Shown here in pieces: positions 39,360-46,920 of a stretch of DNA of 47,010 bases (positions are counted from its first letter, which is position 1; each line of letters opens with the position of its first letter). A program made the translations under genes and the position numbers. The notes under the pieces were generated by a model. That model ran no database searches, was not told the DNA's origin, and saw only the letters and a list, made by a program, of their open reading frames with translations. Source of the DNA: a virus; IMG/VR virus record IMGVR_UViG_3300009285_002757, positions 1 to 47,010 of that record; one strand, 5' to 3'.

Positions 39360-39756
39360 GAATGACCCAAACCTGACACTTGAAACAAGAACACTAACCT
39401 TCGCGGCTTTGCGCACGGCAGCCCTGCGCCGCCTTCCCTTATTCAAGAATCGTCGTGGGGAACCCGCGCATTCCAAACCAGATGGCAGTGATTGGAATAT
39501 TGCTATGTGGACAAATGCCATGGCAGGCGAAGTCGGGGAGGCGTGCAACCTTGCAAAGAAAATTGAACGTGGTGATTTTGGCCCACCGCATACGGCTAAT
39601 TATTTGAAAGCTATGCATAAACTTGCTAAGGAACTGGCGGATGTAGTTATTTATGCTGATCTTGCTTGTTTCCGCTGTGATTGGAACCTGGATGATGTTG
39701 TCATTGAGAAATTTAATGAAGTATCAGACCGTGTTGGGTGTTCTGTAAAACTGTAA
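39358..39756 (+). CDS. MazG-like nucleotide pyrophosphohydrolase
   Basis: 132 aa from the ATG after the second GAGGAGAACAAA; a longer frame from 39295 lies inside the sbcC end. MAGEVGEACNLAKKIERGDF and ELADVVIYADLACFRC carry the MazG EExxE...ExxD-type metal residues (Glu in EVGE, Glu and Asp in KELADV...D). Such enzymes remove non-canonical or alarmone-type nucleotides and can adjust ppGpp or dUTP pools in infected cells. Single compact domain, typical of phage MazG. Confidence 0.83.
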   Translation: MNDPNLTLETRTLTFAALRTAALRRLPLFKNRRGEPAHSKPDGSDWNIAMWTNAMAGEVGEACNLAKKIERGDFGPPHTANYLKAMHKLAKELADVVIYADLACFRCDWNLDDVVIEKFNEVSDRVGCSVKL

Positions 39757-39766
39757 GGAAATACAA

Positions 39767-40180
39767 ATGAACCAAGGTGAAGTAGGAATTCTAAATGTTG
39801 GGGCAGGTGATACCAAAATAGTTTTTGATCCAAAAAATCCACAAGAAATGATTCGGGCGGCAAGGATTGTAAAAGACATGCTGCGCAGAGGTTACGCGCT
39901 CTTGATCGAAATCGAACCGGGAAAGTTCACTCGTGCCCTGGATTTTGACGAAACCAAGTTTGAGTACATCATTGCAGATTTTGATCCAATGCAAGCAGCT
40001 AATGCAGATAAATTGGAGGTGGCAAATGGGCAGACAGGCAAACCTAAAGCGGCTGAAGCGGACACTGCGGCGAGCCCTGGCACGAGAGGAAGCGGAAATG
40101 GGTGGCGGCGTGGTCGACGTGCTATCCCAGCAAGCAGCACCCGCTCTGCCGTTGCCGTGGGCAGGACAGCCGGAGGCTAG
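39767..40180 (+). CDS. GDTKIVFD-family phage protein overlapping next gene
   Basis: 137 aa. Begins MNQGEVGILNVGAGDTKIVFDPKN, then IVKDMLRRGYALLIEIEPGKF, FEYIIADFDP, a Lys/Ala/Pro/Arg-rich tail and an end AVAVGRTAGG. The N-domain resembles the gene at 35346; the GG-ending tail is a usual feature of the family as I remember it, so the full length seems real. The last 155 bases are shared, in another frame, with the start of the next gene. Function unknown. Confidence 0.7.
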   Translation: MNQGEVGILNVGAGDTKIVFDPKNPQEMIRAARIVKDMLRRGYALLIEIEPGKFTRALDFDETKFEYIIADFDPMQAANADKLEVANGQTGKPKAAEADTAASPGTRGSGNGWRRGRRAIPASSTRSAVAVGRTAGG

Positions 40181-40889
40181 AAAGGAAGCTATTGAAAGCC
40201 TGGATAACTTTGCACCACTACGGAATACACTTCGGTCACTCTCTGAGGAGCAAGGGGAATGGGCCGGGATACCTATTCCCATCGAAAGTGAGGAATTGGT
40301 AATTGAACCATCATACCCATTCGCGCCTTGTTTTGCTAGGAAACCACATATTGATGAAAACAAAGAAGGATGGAAGTTGCGGAACCACTTCCATTCCAAC
40401 AGTAAGCGTATTAACATCTATATCTTTGGCAAGGATGACCCAAACAAAGGGCCTATAAAATGGGCCTGGTCACCAGCAGTACACCACCTACTCCTTGATC
40501 TACAGACTGTTGGCTGTGCTGTTGCTTGGGGGATTGAACAGGAAAGCAATGCAGTACGAATGCTTGGAACAATGCTGCGACACCACCAGTTCAAAACTTA
40601 CATGCTTACTGGAATGTTCCTTGAATCCAGCAAACGCAGTGGACTTATGTACCTATTTAGACGATTAAAGCCAACTGTGGTTATAACCCCACATCAGAGT
40701 AAGACAGAAAGTAAGGTTCTTTGCAGCCTCTGTATGCACCCTATAGGTTTCTATGCCCAATCATGGGCAGGAGCAATGACACCAACAGATGATGTCATTG
40801 CACACCTTTCCATGATGCGGGCAGATGAGCATATGCTATGGCGACGTTGCAATCAGCACGAACCACACCAACCGGAGGCCGGATTATAA
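40026..40889 (+). CDS. Hypothetical protein, 287 aa
   Basis: ATG after TTGGAGGTGGCAA, a strong ribosome site; in-frame ATGs up to 93 bases earlier have none. N-terminus NLKRLKRTLRRALAREEAEM is a basic helix, typical of an adjacent-gene partner seen in other phages. The later region is a mixed domain with SNSKRINIYIFGKDDPNKGP and CSLCM, a possible Cys pair. TAATG overlap with the next gene. Function unknown. Confidence 0.7.
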   Translation: MGRQANLKRLKRTLRRALAREEAEMGGGVVDVLSQQAAPALPLPWAGQPEARKEAIESLDNFAPLRNTLRSLSEEQGEWAGIPIPIESEELVIEPSYPFAPCFARKPHIDENKEGWKLRNHFHSNSKRINIYIFGKDDPNKGPIKWAWSPAVHHLLLDLQTVGCAVAWGIEQESNAVRMLGTMLRHHQFKTYMLTGMFLESSKRSGLMYLFRRLKPTVVITPHQSKTESKVLCSLCMHPIGFYAQSWAGAMTPTDDVIAHLSMMRADEHMLWRRCNQHEPHQPEAGL

Positions 40890-41104
40890 TGTATGCCAGA
40901 ATTGAAGTTGTGGAAGGGATTGAACAACCAATTGAACTTGTTCTATACCACAATAAACGGACGGCTGCCACAGGTTGTATTGGTCCCCTTGGACCACTAC
41001 TTATTATACAATTAACAAACAGACAGATATCTGAACTGCTGGTGGTCTACAAAATAAAGCCAGTACGTGTGGACTCCAGTCGGCAGAAACTTGGTGCCTC
41101 GTAA
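40889..41104 (+). CDS. Hypothetical protein, 71 aa
   Basis: TAATG start overlapping the previous stop, MYARIEVVEGIEQPIELV. Strand-rich small protein with no motif. Its end overlaps the longest possible start of the HNH gene. Confidence 0.6.
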   Translation: MYARIEVVEGIEQPIELVLYHNKRTAATGCIGPLGPLLIIQLTNRQISELLVVYKIKPVRVDSSRQKLGAS

Positions 41105-41501
41105 ATACCGATCCATGCAAGACAGAATTATTGCCAACACGGTGATAGAAGAAGGTGTTGGAATGATGCTAAATGGCGAATGGTCACCCTGCTGGATATG
41201 GATCGGTGCAGTAGTAACAAGTCGAAATGGAACGAAATATGGAAAGATGAGCACCACCAGATTCAAACGCGGCCCAAGAAAAGGAAAAAAGAGATATGAA
41301 CTTCCACATAGAGTGGTATTGAAAGTATTCAAGGGCAGAGTATTAAGGTCACGAGCAAAAGGAATGCATTTGTGCAATTATTCCCTGTGCTGTGCGCCTG
41401 ATCATTTGGTAGGTGGAACACAACGAAAGAATATCAGGCAGGCTGTTAAAGAAGGCAGACACAAACCCGGAACAGCTAATCAATATGGTACCTATAAATG
41501 A
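41067..41501 (+). CDS. HNH homing endonuclease 1
   Basis: 144 aa or less. CWIWIGA (around 42-48), a central PHRVVLKVFKG His, then HLCNYSLCCAPDHLVGGT fit an HNH nuclease with extra zinc-binding Cys residues. The start is unsure: GTG at 41067, GTG at 41094 or ATG at 41115, all with poor ribosome sites. Free-standing HNH genes of this kind spread by cutting related phage genomes. Confidence 0.8.
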   Translation: MWTPVGRNLVPRKYRSMQDRIIANTVIEEGVGMMLNGEWSPCWIWIGAVVTSRNGTKYGKMSTTRFKRGPRKGKKRYELPHRVVLKVFKGRVLRSRAKGMHLCNYSLCCAPDHLVGGTQRKNIRQAVKEGRHKPGTANQYGTYK

Positions 41502-41932
41502 GTTGGACCTTTATCAACATCCGTACCAGAATCCTTGCTGGTGACCTTCCGGGGTGGCTGAAGAGACATCCGCGTAAGGATCGTGTTATTCTGAATATCC
41601 TATCCATGCCACCATGGGTATCGCAAAAGGAACTACGAGAGTTTGAAAAGGAGGCTAAACGGAAAACCAGGGAAACAGGCGTAAGACACGTCATTGACCA
41701 TGGCATTCCAATTACACATCCTCTGGTTTGTGGGTTATCTGTGCCCTGGAATTTGCGGGTGATTCCACAAAGTGTGAACACCCACAAAAGCAATAAGTGG
41801 AATGAGGACCAAATGGATTTGTTTCAATGCGACCGAAAAAGTAGCCCTTCGAGGGGCTTTCGTAGTTTCACTAACAGTATCAAGGAGCAATCATGGACAT
41901 CAAAGCAACAGCAGATATTGGCGACAATCTGA
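41498..41932 (+). CDS. HNH endonuclease 2 with replaced C-terminus
   Basis: The core HVIDHGIPITHPLVCGLSVPWNLRVIP, then a Asn/His-containing KSNKWNEDQMDLF end, is the HNH pattern DHxxP(I/L)...VCGLxVPWNLxVI found in many phage and bacterial nucleases. After residue 107 or so the natural C-terminus has been replaced: the frame runs on into the inserted segment and ends SKQQQILATI at 41932. The original end survives at 42276-42353. Overlaps HNH 1 by ATGA. Confidence 0.8.
   Translation: MSWTFINIRTRILAGDLPGWLKRHPRKDRVILNILSMPPWVSQKELREFEKEAKRKTRETGVRHVIDHGIPITHPLVCGLSVPWNLRVIPQSVNTHKSNKWNEDQMDLFQCDRKSSPSRGFRSFTNSIKEQSWTSKQQQILATI
41766..41827 (+). repeat. 62-bp direct repeat flanking an inserted gene, left copy
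   Basis: Aligns without gaps to 42274-42335 with 52 of 62 bases identical. It encodes the same C-terminal part of the HNH protein. Between the two copies lie 446 bases carrying a two-membrane-segment gene. Confidence 0.85.
41843..41861 (+). terminator. Weak hairpin, possible terminator
   Basis: AGCCC (41843-41847) pairs with GGGCT (41854-41858), loop TTCGAG, followed by TTCGTAGTTTC. It is the first element of the inserted segment and might separate its gene from upstream transcription. Confidence 0.35.
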
Positions 41933-42273
41933 CCAGACTAATCGAAAGACTCGCACAACAAATTGGCGTTACTGCCGACAAGATTTTCCCTTGGTATGTG
42001 CAGCAGCAGATCATCGAAGGATGGGTGGCTCTTGCGATTATCTGCGTCACGTTGGTGGTTGGCAGCGTACTTATCAACAGCACGAAGCACAAGAAGTTAC
42101 AGTCTGACGGTGAACTGAACAAGACGTTTTTCGTTCTCATTGTTGGTGTGCTTATGACAGTCCTCGGATGTTTGGGGCTCGCGACCACTGGCAGCAAATT
42201 AACGGCAAAAATTCTTAACCCACAATACGCCGCAACGCAGGCGCTGATCAAGGACATCGCGCAACTACGGTGA
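41893..42273 (+). CDS. Two-pass membrane protein, possible holin-like
   Basis: 126 aa. N-terminal amphipathic region (MDIKATADIGDNLTRLIERLAQQIG), first membrane segment about residues 42-60 (WVALAIICVTLVVGSVLI), a short charged loop (NSTKHKKLQSDGELNK), second segment about 78-97 (FFVLIVGVLMTVLGCLGLA), then a soluble NPQYAATQALIKDIAQLR end. Length, topology and the NPxYxA-like end resemble small phage holin or superinfection proteins, but this is a guess. Ribosome site CAAGGAGCAATC. It lies between two copies of the HNH gene end, hence captured DNA. Confidence 0.75.
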   Translation: MDIKATADIGDNLTRLIERLAQQIGVTADKIFPWYVQQQIIEGWVALAIICVTLVVGSVLINSTKHKKLQSDGELNKTFFVLIVGVLMTVLGCLGLATTGSKLTAKILNPQYAATQALIKDIAQLR

Positions 42274-42335
42274 CACAAAGCGTGAACATCTACAAAAGCA
42301 ATAAGTGGAATGAAGATCAACTAGAACTGTTTGAA
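42274..42335 (+). repeat. 62-bp direct repeat, right copy
   Basis: Partner of 41766-41827. The right copy keeps the reading frame of the original HNH end and continues to its stop. Confidence 0.85.
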
Positions 42336-42353
42336 TTGGAGAACTCCCTATGA
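42276..42353 (+). pseudogene. Orphan 3' end of HNH endonuclease 2
   Basis: QSVNIYKSNKWNEDQLELFELENSL followed by TGA at 42351, in an ATGA overlap with the zinc-ribbon gene at 42350. It has no HNH core and no good start (GTG at 42282 only). This shows that HNH 2 originally ended here, directly coupled to the next gene. Confidence 0.8.
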
Positions 42354-42541
42354 GTATTGCTTTCAAATGTGATCGCTGTGGTACCTTTGAACAAGCTGCC
42401 ATCAATAATATATCTTTGCAATGTCATGTGGTTACTAATGTTGAAGATGATGATGCAACCAGTTATTCCTATGAAGTAGATTTCTGTGCCAAGTGTAGCG
42501 CAGAATTTCTGAACTTCACAAAAATAAGACTACCAATTTAA
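42350..42541 (+). CDS. Zinc-ribbon protein, 63 aa
   Basis: CDRCG near residue 8 and CAKC near residue 47 form a four-Cys zinc ribbon. GGAG lies upstream of the ATG in the HNH remnant. Such small ribbons may modulate transcription or replication; none recognised specifically. Confidence 0.75.
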   Translation: MSIAFKCDRCGTFEQAAINNISLQCHVVTNVEDDDATSYSYEVDFCAKCSAEFLNFTKIRLPI

Positions 42542-42557
42542 CAGTGAGGTTTACCAC

Positions 42558-44060
42558 ATGACCACACAACTTGACCTCCTCTTGGTTAACGCCCCCTCCC
42601 GCATAGACGTTTATGGAGCACTTACCCCACTTGCCGCTATTGAGGTTCCAGTGTGGGCTGGGCTGATCGCTCGCTACTGCCTCAACAAAGGTTTCTCAGT
42701 GCAGATACTGGACGCCGAAGCGGAAGGGCTGACTACGGAACAGACGGCGCAGCGGATCGTAGATGCTGCCCCCCGCCTCGCCGTTTTCTGTATCTACGGC
42801 CAACAACCCTCGGCCTCCACTCAATGTATGCCGGGGGCGGTGGCTACATTGAAGTGGCTGCAACTTTACCACCAGGACATCCGCACGCTTGCCCTTGGTA
42901 CTCACCCATCGGCGCTCCCGGAGCAAACCGTAAAAGAGGGTTTCAATTTTGTTTGCCAAGGAGAAGGGCCAGTCCAAATAGTGGGGTTGTTTAAAGGGAT
43001 GAAAGAATCAATGTTCAGTTGCAGCCCCGGAGAGTCGTGGCAAATGCCTGGAATTTGGCATGGCAGGCAGCGCCCTTTTGCTACTACCCCAAATATCTCT
43101 GATCTTGACCGCGAACTCCCTTCCCAAGCATGGGAACTGCTGGACATGACCAAGTACCGCGCCCATAATTGGCATCTATGGTCTGGTGATCCAAAAGGAG
43201 GGTATGCCTCGATACAAACCTCCCTTGGCTGCCCCTATGCCTGCCAATTTTGTTGTATCAATACACCATTTGGTGGACGCGGTATCCGTTACTGGTCCCC
43301 CGCAGTAGTGGCAGCACAGATTGCCAATCTGCACATGAAATATGGGATCACCAACATCAAGATACCTGACGAGATGTTTGTCTTGAATACATCGCATGTG
43401 TGGCTAATCTGCAATCATCTCATTGACATGGGCCTCGGGAAGGTTCTCAATATCTGGGCCTATGCACGGGTGGACACGGTAAAAGACCAACAGTTGCTGG
43501 ACAAGATGCGCCAAGCCGGGTTCCGTTGGTTGGGTATTGGAGTGGAATCTGGGTCCAAGCATGTGCGGGATGGAGTAGAAAAAGGGCGCTTTGGTGATGA
43601 GGATATTGTTGCTGCGATCCGCCGCGTGCAAATGGCAGGTATCTTTGTGGGGGCCAACTACATCTTCGGGTTGCCGGATGATACCCACGAATCCATGCAA
43701 CAAACGCTGGACCTGGCATGTGAGCTAAACACAGAATGGGCAAACCTATATTGTGCCGTCGCTTATCCTGGTAGCCCGTTGCACAGTATTGCAAAACAAC
43801 GGGGCTGGCGACTACCGGAAGACCCCGGTGGTCCGGGCTGGATCGGCTATTCGCAGCACGCACCTGAAACACTGCCATTGCCCACGGAAACGCTGCGGGC
43901 AGGAGAGGTATTGGCCTTCCGCGATGAAGCCTTCCTCAAATATTTTTCCCGACCCGAGTATCAAATGATGCTGCAAAGGAAACTTGGGGAAGGGCCAGTG
44001 AAAGAAGTGCAGCAGATGCTGTCCCTGGGCAAACCAAAGCGACTTTATTTGGAGGCATGA
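42558..44060 (+). CDS. Radical SAM enzyme with B12-binding-like domain
   Basis: 500 aa. The N-terminal Rossmann-like domain (about 1-160; LLLVNAPSR, VQILDAEAEG, LAVFCIYGQQPSASTQ) resembles cobalamin-binding domains, but its usual DxHxxG cobalamin-ligand is not evident. The radical SAM domain starts at Cys225, Cys229, Cys232 (CPYACQFC), continues through GIGVESGSKHVRDGVEKG and IFVGANYIFGLPDDT. It resembles the B12-dependent/HopN-like or ThiH-like radical SAM groups used for methylation or rearrangement. With ThyX, DegT and cupin genes downstream, it could modify a sugar, a nucleotide or DNA; substrate unknown. Confidence 0.85.
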   Translation: MTTQLDLLLVNAPSRIDVYGALTPLAAIEVPVWAGLIARYCLNKGFSVQILDAEAEGLTTEQTAQRIVDAAPRLAVFCIYGQQPSASTQCMPGAVATLKWLQLYHQDIRTLALGTHPSALPEQTVKEGFNFVCQGEGPVQIVGLFKGMKESMFSCSPGESWQMPGIWHGRQRPFATTPNISDLDRELPSQAWELLDMTKYRAHNWHLWSGDPKGGYASIQTSLGCPYACQFCCINTPFGGRGIRYWSPAVVAAQIANLHMKYGITNIKIPDEMFVLNTSHVWLICNHLIDMGLGKVLNIWAYARVDTVKDQQLLDKMRQAGFRWLGIGVESGSKHVRDGVEKGRFGDEDIVAAIRRVQMAGIFVGANYIFGLPDDTHESMQQTLDLACELNTEWANLYCAVAYPGSPLHSIAKQRGWRLPEDPGGPGWIGYSQHAPETLPLPTETLRAGEVLAFRDEAFLKYFSRPEYQMMLQRKLGEGPVKEVQQMLSLGKPKRLYLEA

Positions 44061-44064
44061 AACA

Positions 44065-44235
44065 ATGCATTGGAACTTTAGCGAAGAGCAACTAGACCGG
44101 ACACTTGGTGAGTACATCACACGGTCTTTGCGCAGCGGTAGACGTGCGGCGGCCATGGAAAGGTATGCAGCTACTATACTTGACTTCTTAAAAAGTGAGG
44201 TAGCTAAGGAATTCAAATTGGTGCAGGAGGATTAG
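44065..44235 (+). CDS. Small helical protein, 56 aa
   Basis: MHWNFSEEQLDRTLGEYITRSL, then RSGRRAAAMERYAATILDFL: a two-helix protein with a basic centre. TTTGGAGGCATGAAACA leader gives good translation. Between the radical SAM and ThyX genes. No family recognised. Confidence 0.6.
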   Translation: MHWNFSEEQLDRTLGEYITRSLRSGRRAAAMERYAATILDFLKSEVAKEFKLVQED

Positions 44236-44238
44236 AGC

Positions 44239-44985
44239 ATGAAACCAATACTTGATCATGGGTACATCAATTTTATCGAAACCTGGGGCAGCGATGAGCG
44301 GATCATTGAGGCTGCGCGCATGTCCACGGGGAAAGGGTTTAATGGGTGGGGTCCCAAGCATCTACCCACCTGTCCGTTAGCTGGAATTAAAGGGACGCAG
44401 GAGATTCAGTGTACCTGTACACCCGAGGCCGGAGACGAAAAGCTACTCGCCTACCTCTACAACCACAAGCACATGACACCATTCGAGATGGCGGGTATGA
44501 TTATTGAAGTAAAAGCCCCGATCTTTGTGTTCAGGGAATGGCAGCGACATAGGACACAAAGTTATAATGAAATGTCCGCTAGGTATATCCCGTTGCCGGA
44601 CGAGAACTACACCCCGAGCGTAGAGCGATTGCTAATGACCAATAGTGTAAATAAACAGGCACAGTCAAGTGGGAAGGTCTTAAGTGAGGTCGGCGCACAA
44701 AATTTCCGTGATTCTCTTGGTCATTTGTACTATCATGCGCAGCGGCTATATGAATCTGCGCTTGAAGCCGGTGTACCGAAAGAGTTGGCCCGGCTGCCTG
44801 TGCCAGTTGCCCGCTATTCGAAAATGCGCGCCTCGGCCAATCTACGCAACTGGCTTGCGTTCCTAACGCTGCGCATGGACCCCGCAGCACAATGGGAAAT
44901 CAGATGTTACGCCAATGTAGTTGGTGACCTGATCGCGGAGAGGTTTCCGCATACCTGGGAACTGTTCATTGGAGAAAGAAAATGA
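44239..44985 (+). CDS. thyX: Flavin-dependent thymidylate synthase ThyX
   Basis: 248 aa. The defining motif RHRTQSYNEMSARY (103-116; family RHRxxSxNExSxRY) is intact. Uses methylene-tetrahydrofolate, FAD and NADPH to make dTMP from dUMP. An insertion of about 30 residues (37-66) with Cys45, Cys58 and Cys60 lies between ARMSTGKG and the HxTPFE region, where most ThyX proteins are short; it may bind a metal or be a local specialty. GCAGGAGG before the ATG. Confidence 0.93.
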   Translation: MKPILDHGYINFIETWGSDERIIEAARMSTGKGFNGWGPKHLPTCPLAGIKGTQEIQCTCTPEAGDEKLLAYLYNHKHMTPFEMAGMIIEVKAPIFVFREWQRHRTQSYNEMSARYIPLPDENYTPSVERLLMTNSVNKQAQSSGKVLSEVGAQNFRDSLGHLYYHAQRLYESALEAGVPKELARLPVPVARYSKMRASANLRNWLAFLTLRMDPAAQWEIRCYANVVGDLIAERFPHTWELFIGERK

Positions 44986-46160
44986 ACAAACCTTTTTGGC
45001 CTCTTGCCATCAACTCCTGGGGGGAGGAAGAAAAGCAGGCAGCACGGGAAGTCATTGACAGCGGCCACCTTACTATGGGAGAAAAGGTTAAGCAGTTCGA
45101 GGAAGCTTTTGCCAAATACATCGGCTCACAATACGCGGTAATGGTCAACTCTGGTTCCTCTGCTAATCTGCTGGCTATCGCTACCATATTAGCTAAATGG
45201 CAATTGCATAATCACAAAGTTGACATCACGCACGGTTACGAAGCCATTGTTCCGGCAATTGCCTGGTCTACTACCTACGCTCCTCTTGTACAACATGGTT
45301 TCAGACTGCGCGTGGTGGATGTTGATTTGGAAACATTAAACATGGGGGTTGAACAAGTAAAAGGAAACCGCTGGAATAATACCCGTTTATTGATTGGTGT
45401 TTCAGTTCTTGGCAATCCGGCACCCCTTGACCAACTACGCGACTACGCAGCGGAAAACGGGTTGTGGTTCATCGAGGACAACTGTGAATCCATGGGGGCG
45501 ACAATCAATGGCAAATACGCGGGGACGTTTGGAATAATGGGAACCTTTTCCACGTTCTTCTCTCACCATCTGAATACCATTGAAGGAGGGATTCTAGTCA
45601 CCGACGACCCCGAATTGTATGACATTGCGGTATGTCTCCGTGCTCATGGTTGGACACGCAACCTTGCAGGCAATACTCTAAAACACCACAATCACGCCTT
45701 GTCCTTTGATGCAGAATACTGCTTTCTGCTTCCTGGGTACAACTTACGTCCAACCGAAATTGCGGCAGCAGTAGGCTTGGTGCAATTGCAGCGGTTAAAC
45801 GAGATGAATTTGATACGATTGGCCAATACTGCTCGTTTCACATCCGCCTTTGCAGGCAACAAGATATTCATCACACAACGGTTCCATGGCGCACCAGTCC
45901 CGTTTGGTTTCACACTTATTGCAAAGACCCCTGAAGCTAGAGCAAAAGCATCAGAGGCTATGACCACAGCGGGAATTGAACACCGCTTAATTACTGGGGG
46001 TTGCTTCGCCAGGCACCCCGCAGCAAAATACTATGACTACACCATCCCAATTACCGGGCTGCCTAACGCAGTTCGAGCACATGACTGCGGCTTTTTTGTT
46101 GGTAATCACGCCTTCGATCTATCAGAACAAATTAAGCATCTCAAGGAGATATTGAAATGA
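44982..46160 (+). CDS. DegT/DnrJ/EryC1-family enzyme (His at PLP Lys position)
   Basis: 392-aa fold-type I PLP protein: NSGSSANLLA (56-65), FIEDNCESMGATINGKYAGTFGIMGTFS (around 163-190). Where the family has the PLP-binding Lys in S-K-N-L, this protein reads S-H-H-L (His195), as in the dehydratase branch typified by ColD and related E1-type sugar 3-dehydratases. A dehydratase on a nucleotide-activated sugar is therefore more likely than an aminotransferase. ATGA overlap with thyX. Might alter host surface glycan or a phage modification. Confidence 0.85.
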   Translation: MNKPFWPLAINSWGEEEKQAAREVIDSGHLTMGEKVKQFEEAFAKYIGSQYAVMVNSGSSANLLAIATILAKWQLHNHKVDITHGYEAIVPAIAWSTTYAPLVQHGFRLRVVDVDLETLNMGVEQVKGNRWNNTRLLIGVSVLGNPAPLDQLRDYAAENGLWFIEDNCESMGATINGKYAGTFGIMGTFSTFFSHHLNTIEGGILVTDDPELYDIAVCLRAHGWTRNLAGNTLKHHNHALSFDAEYCFLLPGYNLRPTEIAAAVGLVQLQRLNEMNLIRLANTARFTSAFAGNKIFITQRFHGAPVPFGFTLIAKTPEARAKASEAMTTAGIEHRLITGGCFARHPAAKYYDYTIPITGLPNAVRAHDCGFFVGNHAFDLSEQIKHLKEILK

Positions 46161-46270
46161 AAGACGACAGAAGATTAGAAGAAAGTTTTTTAATTGCAGA
46201 AGGGCTGTTCACTGTTTGCTTCCTGTTTATAATACTAACTCTACTATCAACATGCTCCACAATACCATGA
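46157..46270 (+). CDS. Single-pass membrane peptide, 37 aa
   Basis: MKDDRRLEESFLIAEG, then a hydrophobic LFTVCFLFIILTLLSTC. ATGA overlap with the gene before and overlap with the next gene's ATG. No recognised family; a short anchor or toxin-like peptide is possible. Confidence 0.5.
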   Translation: MKDDRRLEESFLIAEGLFTVCFLFIILTLLSTCSTIP

Positions 46271-46920
46271 TGTCAATAATTCTTAAGCCTTGGGGCCGTG
46301 AGTACCTTTGCTACCGTAATGAGGAAGTGGCAATTTGGCTACTAGAGATCAAGAAAGGAGCTTCCACCTCCCTTCATGCCCACCCTAAAAAGAATACTGC
46401 ACTAATCGTACTACATGGTTCTGCGGAACTTTCCTTCATCCGTGGGGAACCCAGGATACTAACCGGCTTGGACAAGATCAATATCTTCCGTGGTCGCTTT
46501 CATCGAACAACAGCTTTGGGGTACCCATCAAGGCAAGCGAATTCTGTCATTCTCCTTGAGGTAGAGGCACCAGACGACAAGCGAGACCTGGTACGATTAG
46601 ATGATGTTTATGGTCGTGCTGGAACACCAATTGAAGAAGCTACGGAACCTAAAGATTTGTCCTGCCTAGAAATCGCAGATAACAGAGAAACTTGGGTCTT
46701 CGCCAAATGTCTGCTGAAAATCATACACCCAATCAGTTTCGAAGCACTAAGTTGGCAAGCGGCAAGTACCATATTTGTCACTCTCCGTGGTGGACTGGAA
46801 CGTGGGTTGGTACCACCTGGAGATGCCATTGATGGTATAACAATGGAACGGCTGGTGCGAACCTTCCCACCCATCCCTGGTTCAGCCTTCTTGCAGATAT
46901 GGAAATGGAGCATCCCATGA
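46267..46920 (+). CDS. Cupin-domain protein, sugar-metabolism type
   Basis: 217 aa, start at the ATG overlapping the previous stop. The LKPWGREYLCYRNEE, then SLHAHPKKN (metal-binding His pair), then LHGSAELSF pattern is typical of the small cupins related to mannose-6-phosphate isomerase/GDP-mannose enzymes. The second half lacks clear cupin motifs. It probably works with the DegT-fold enzyme in a sugar pathway. Confidence 0.75.
   Translation: MMSIILKPWGREYLCYRNEEVAIWLLEIKKGASTSLHAHPKKNTALIVLHGSAELSFIRGEPRILTGLDKINIFRGRFHRTTALGYPSRQANSVILLEVEAPDDKRDLVRLDDVYGRAGTPIEEATEPKDLSCLEIADNRETWVFAKCLLKIIHPISFEALSWQAASTIFVTLRGGLERGLVPPGDAIDGITMERLVRTFPPIPGSAFLQIWKWSIP

Noticed and set aside
39329-39361. 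Ten-residue MRRTKLRRTK leader peptide
   Set aside because: Arises from the tandem duplication of the ribosome site; no sign of selection as a peptide.
42558-46920. DNA hypermodification pathway as a firm call
   Set aside because: No hydroxymethylase, DNA kinase or base glycosyltransferase is visible in the window, so it is kept only as a hypothesis.
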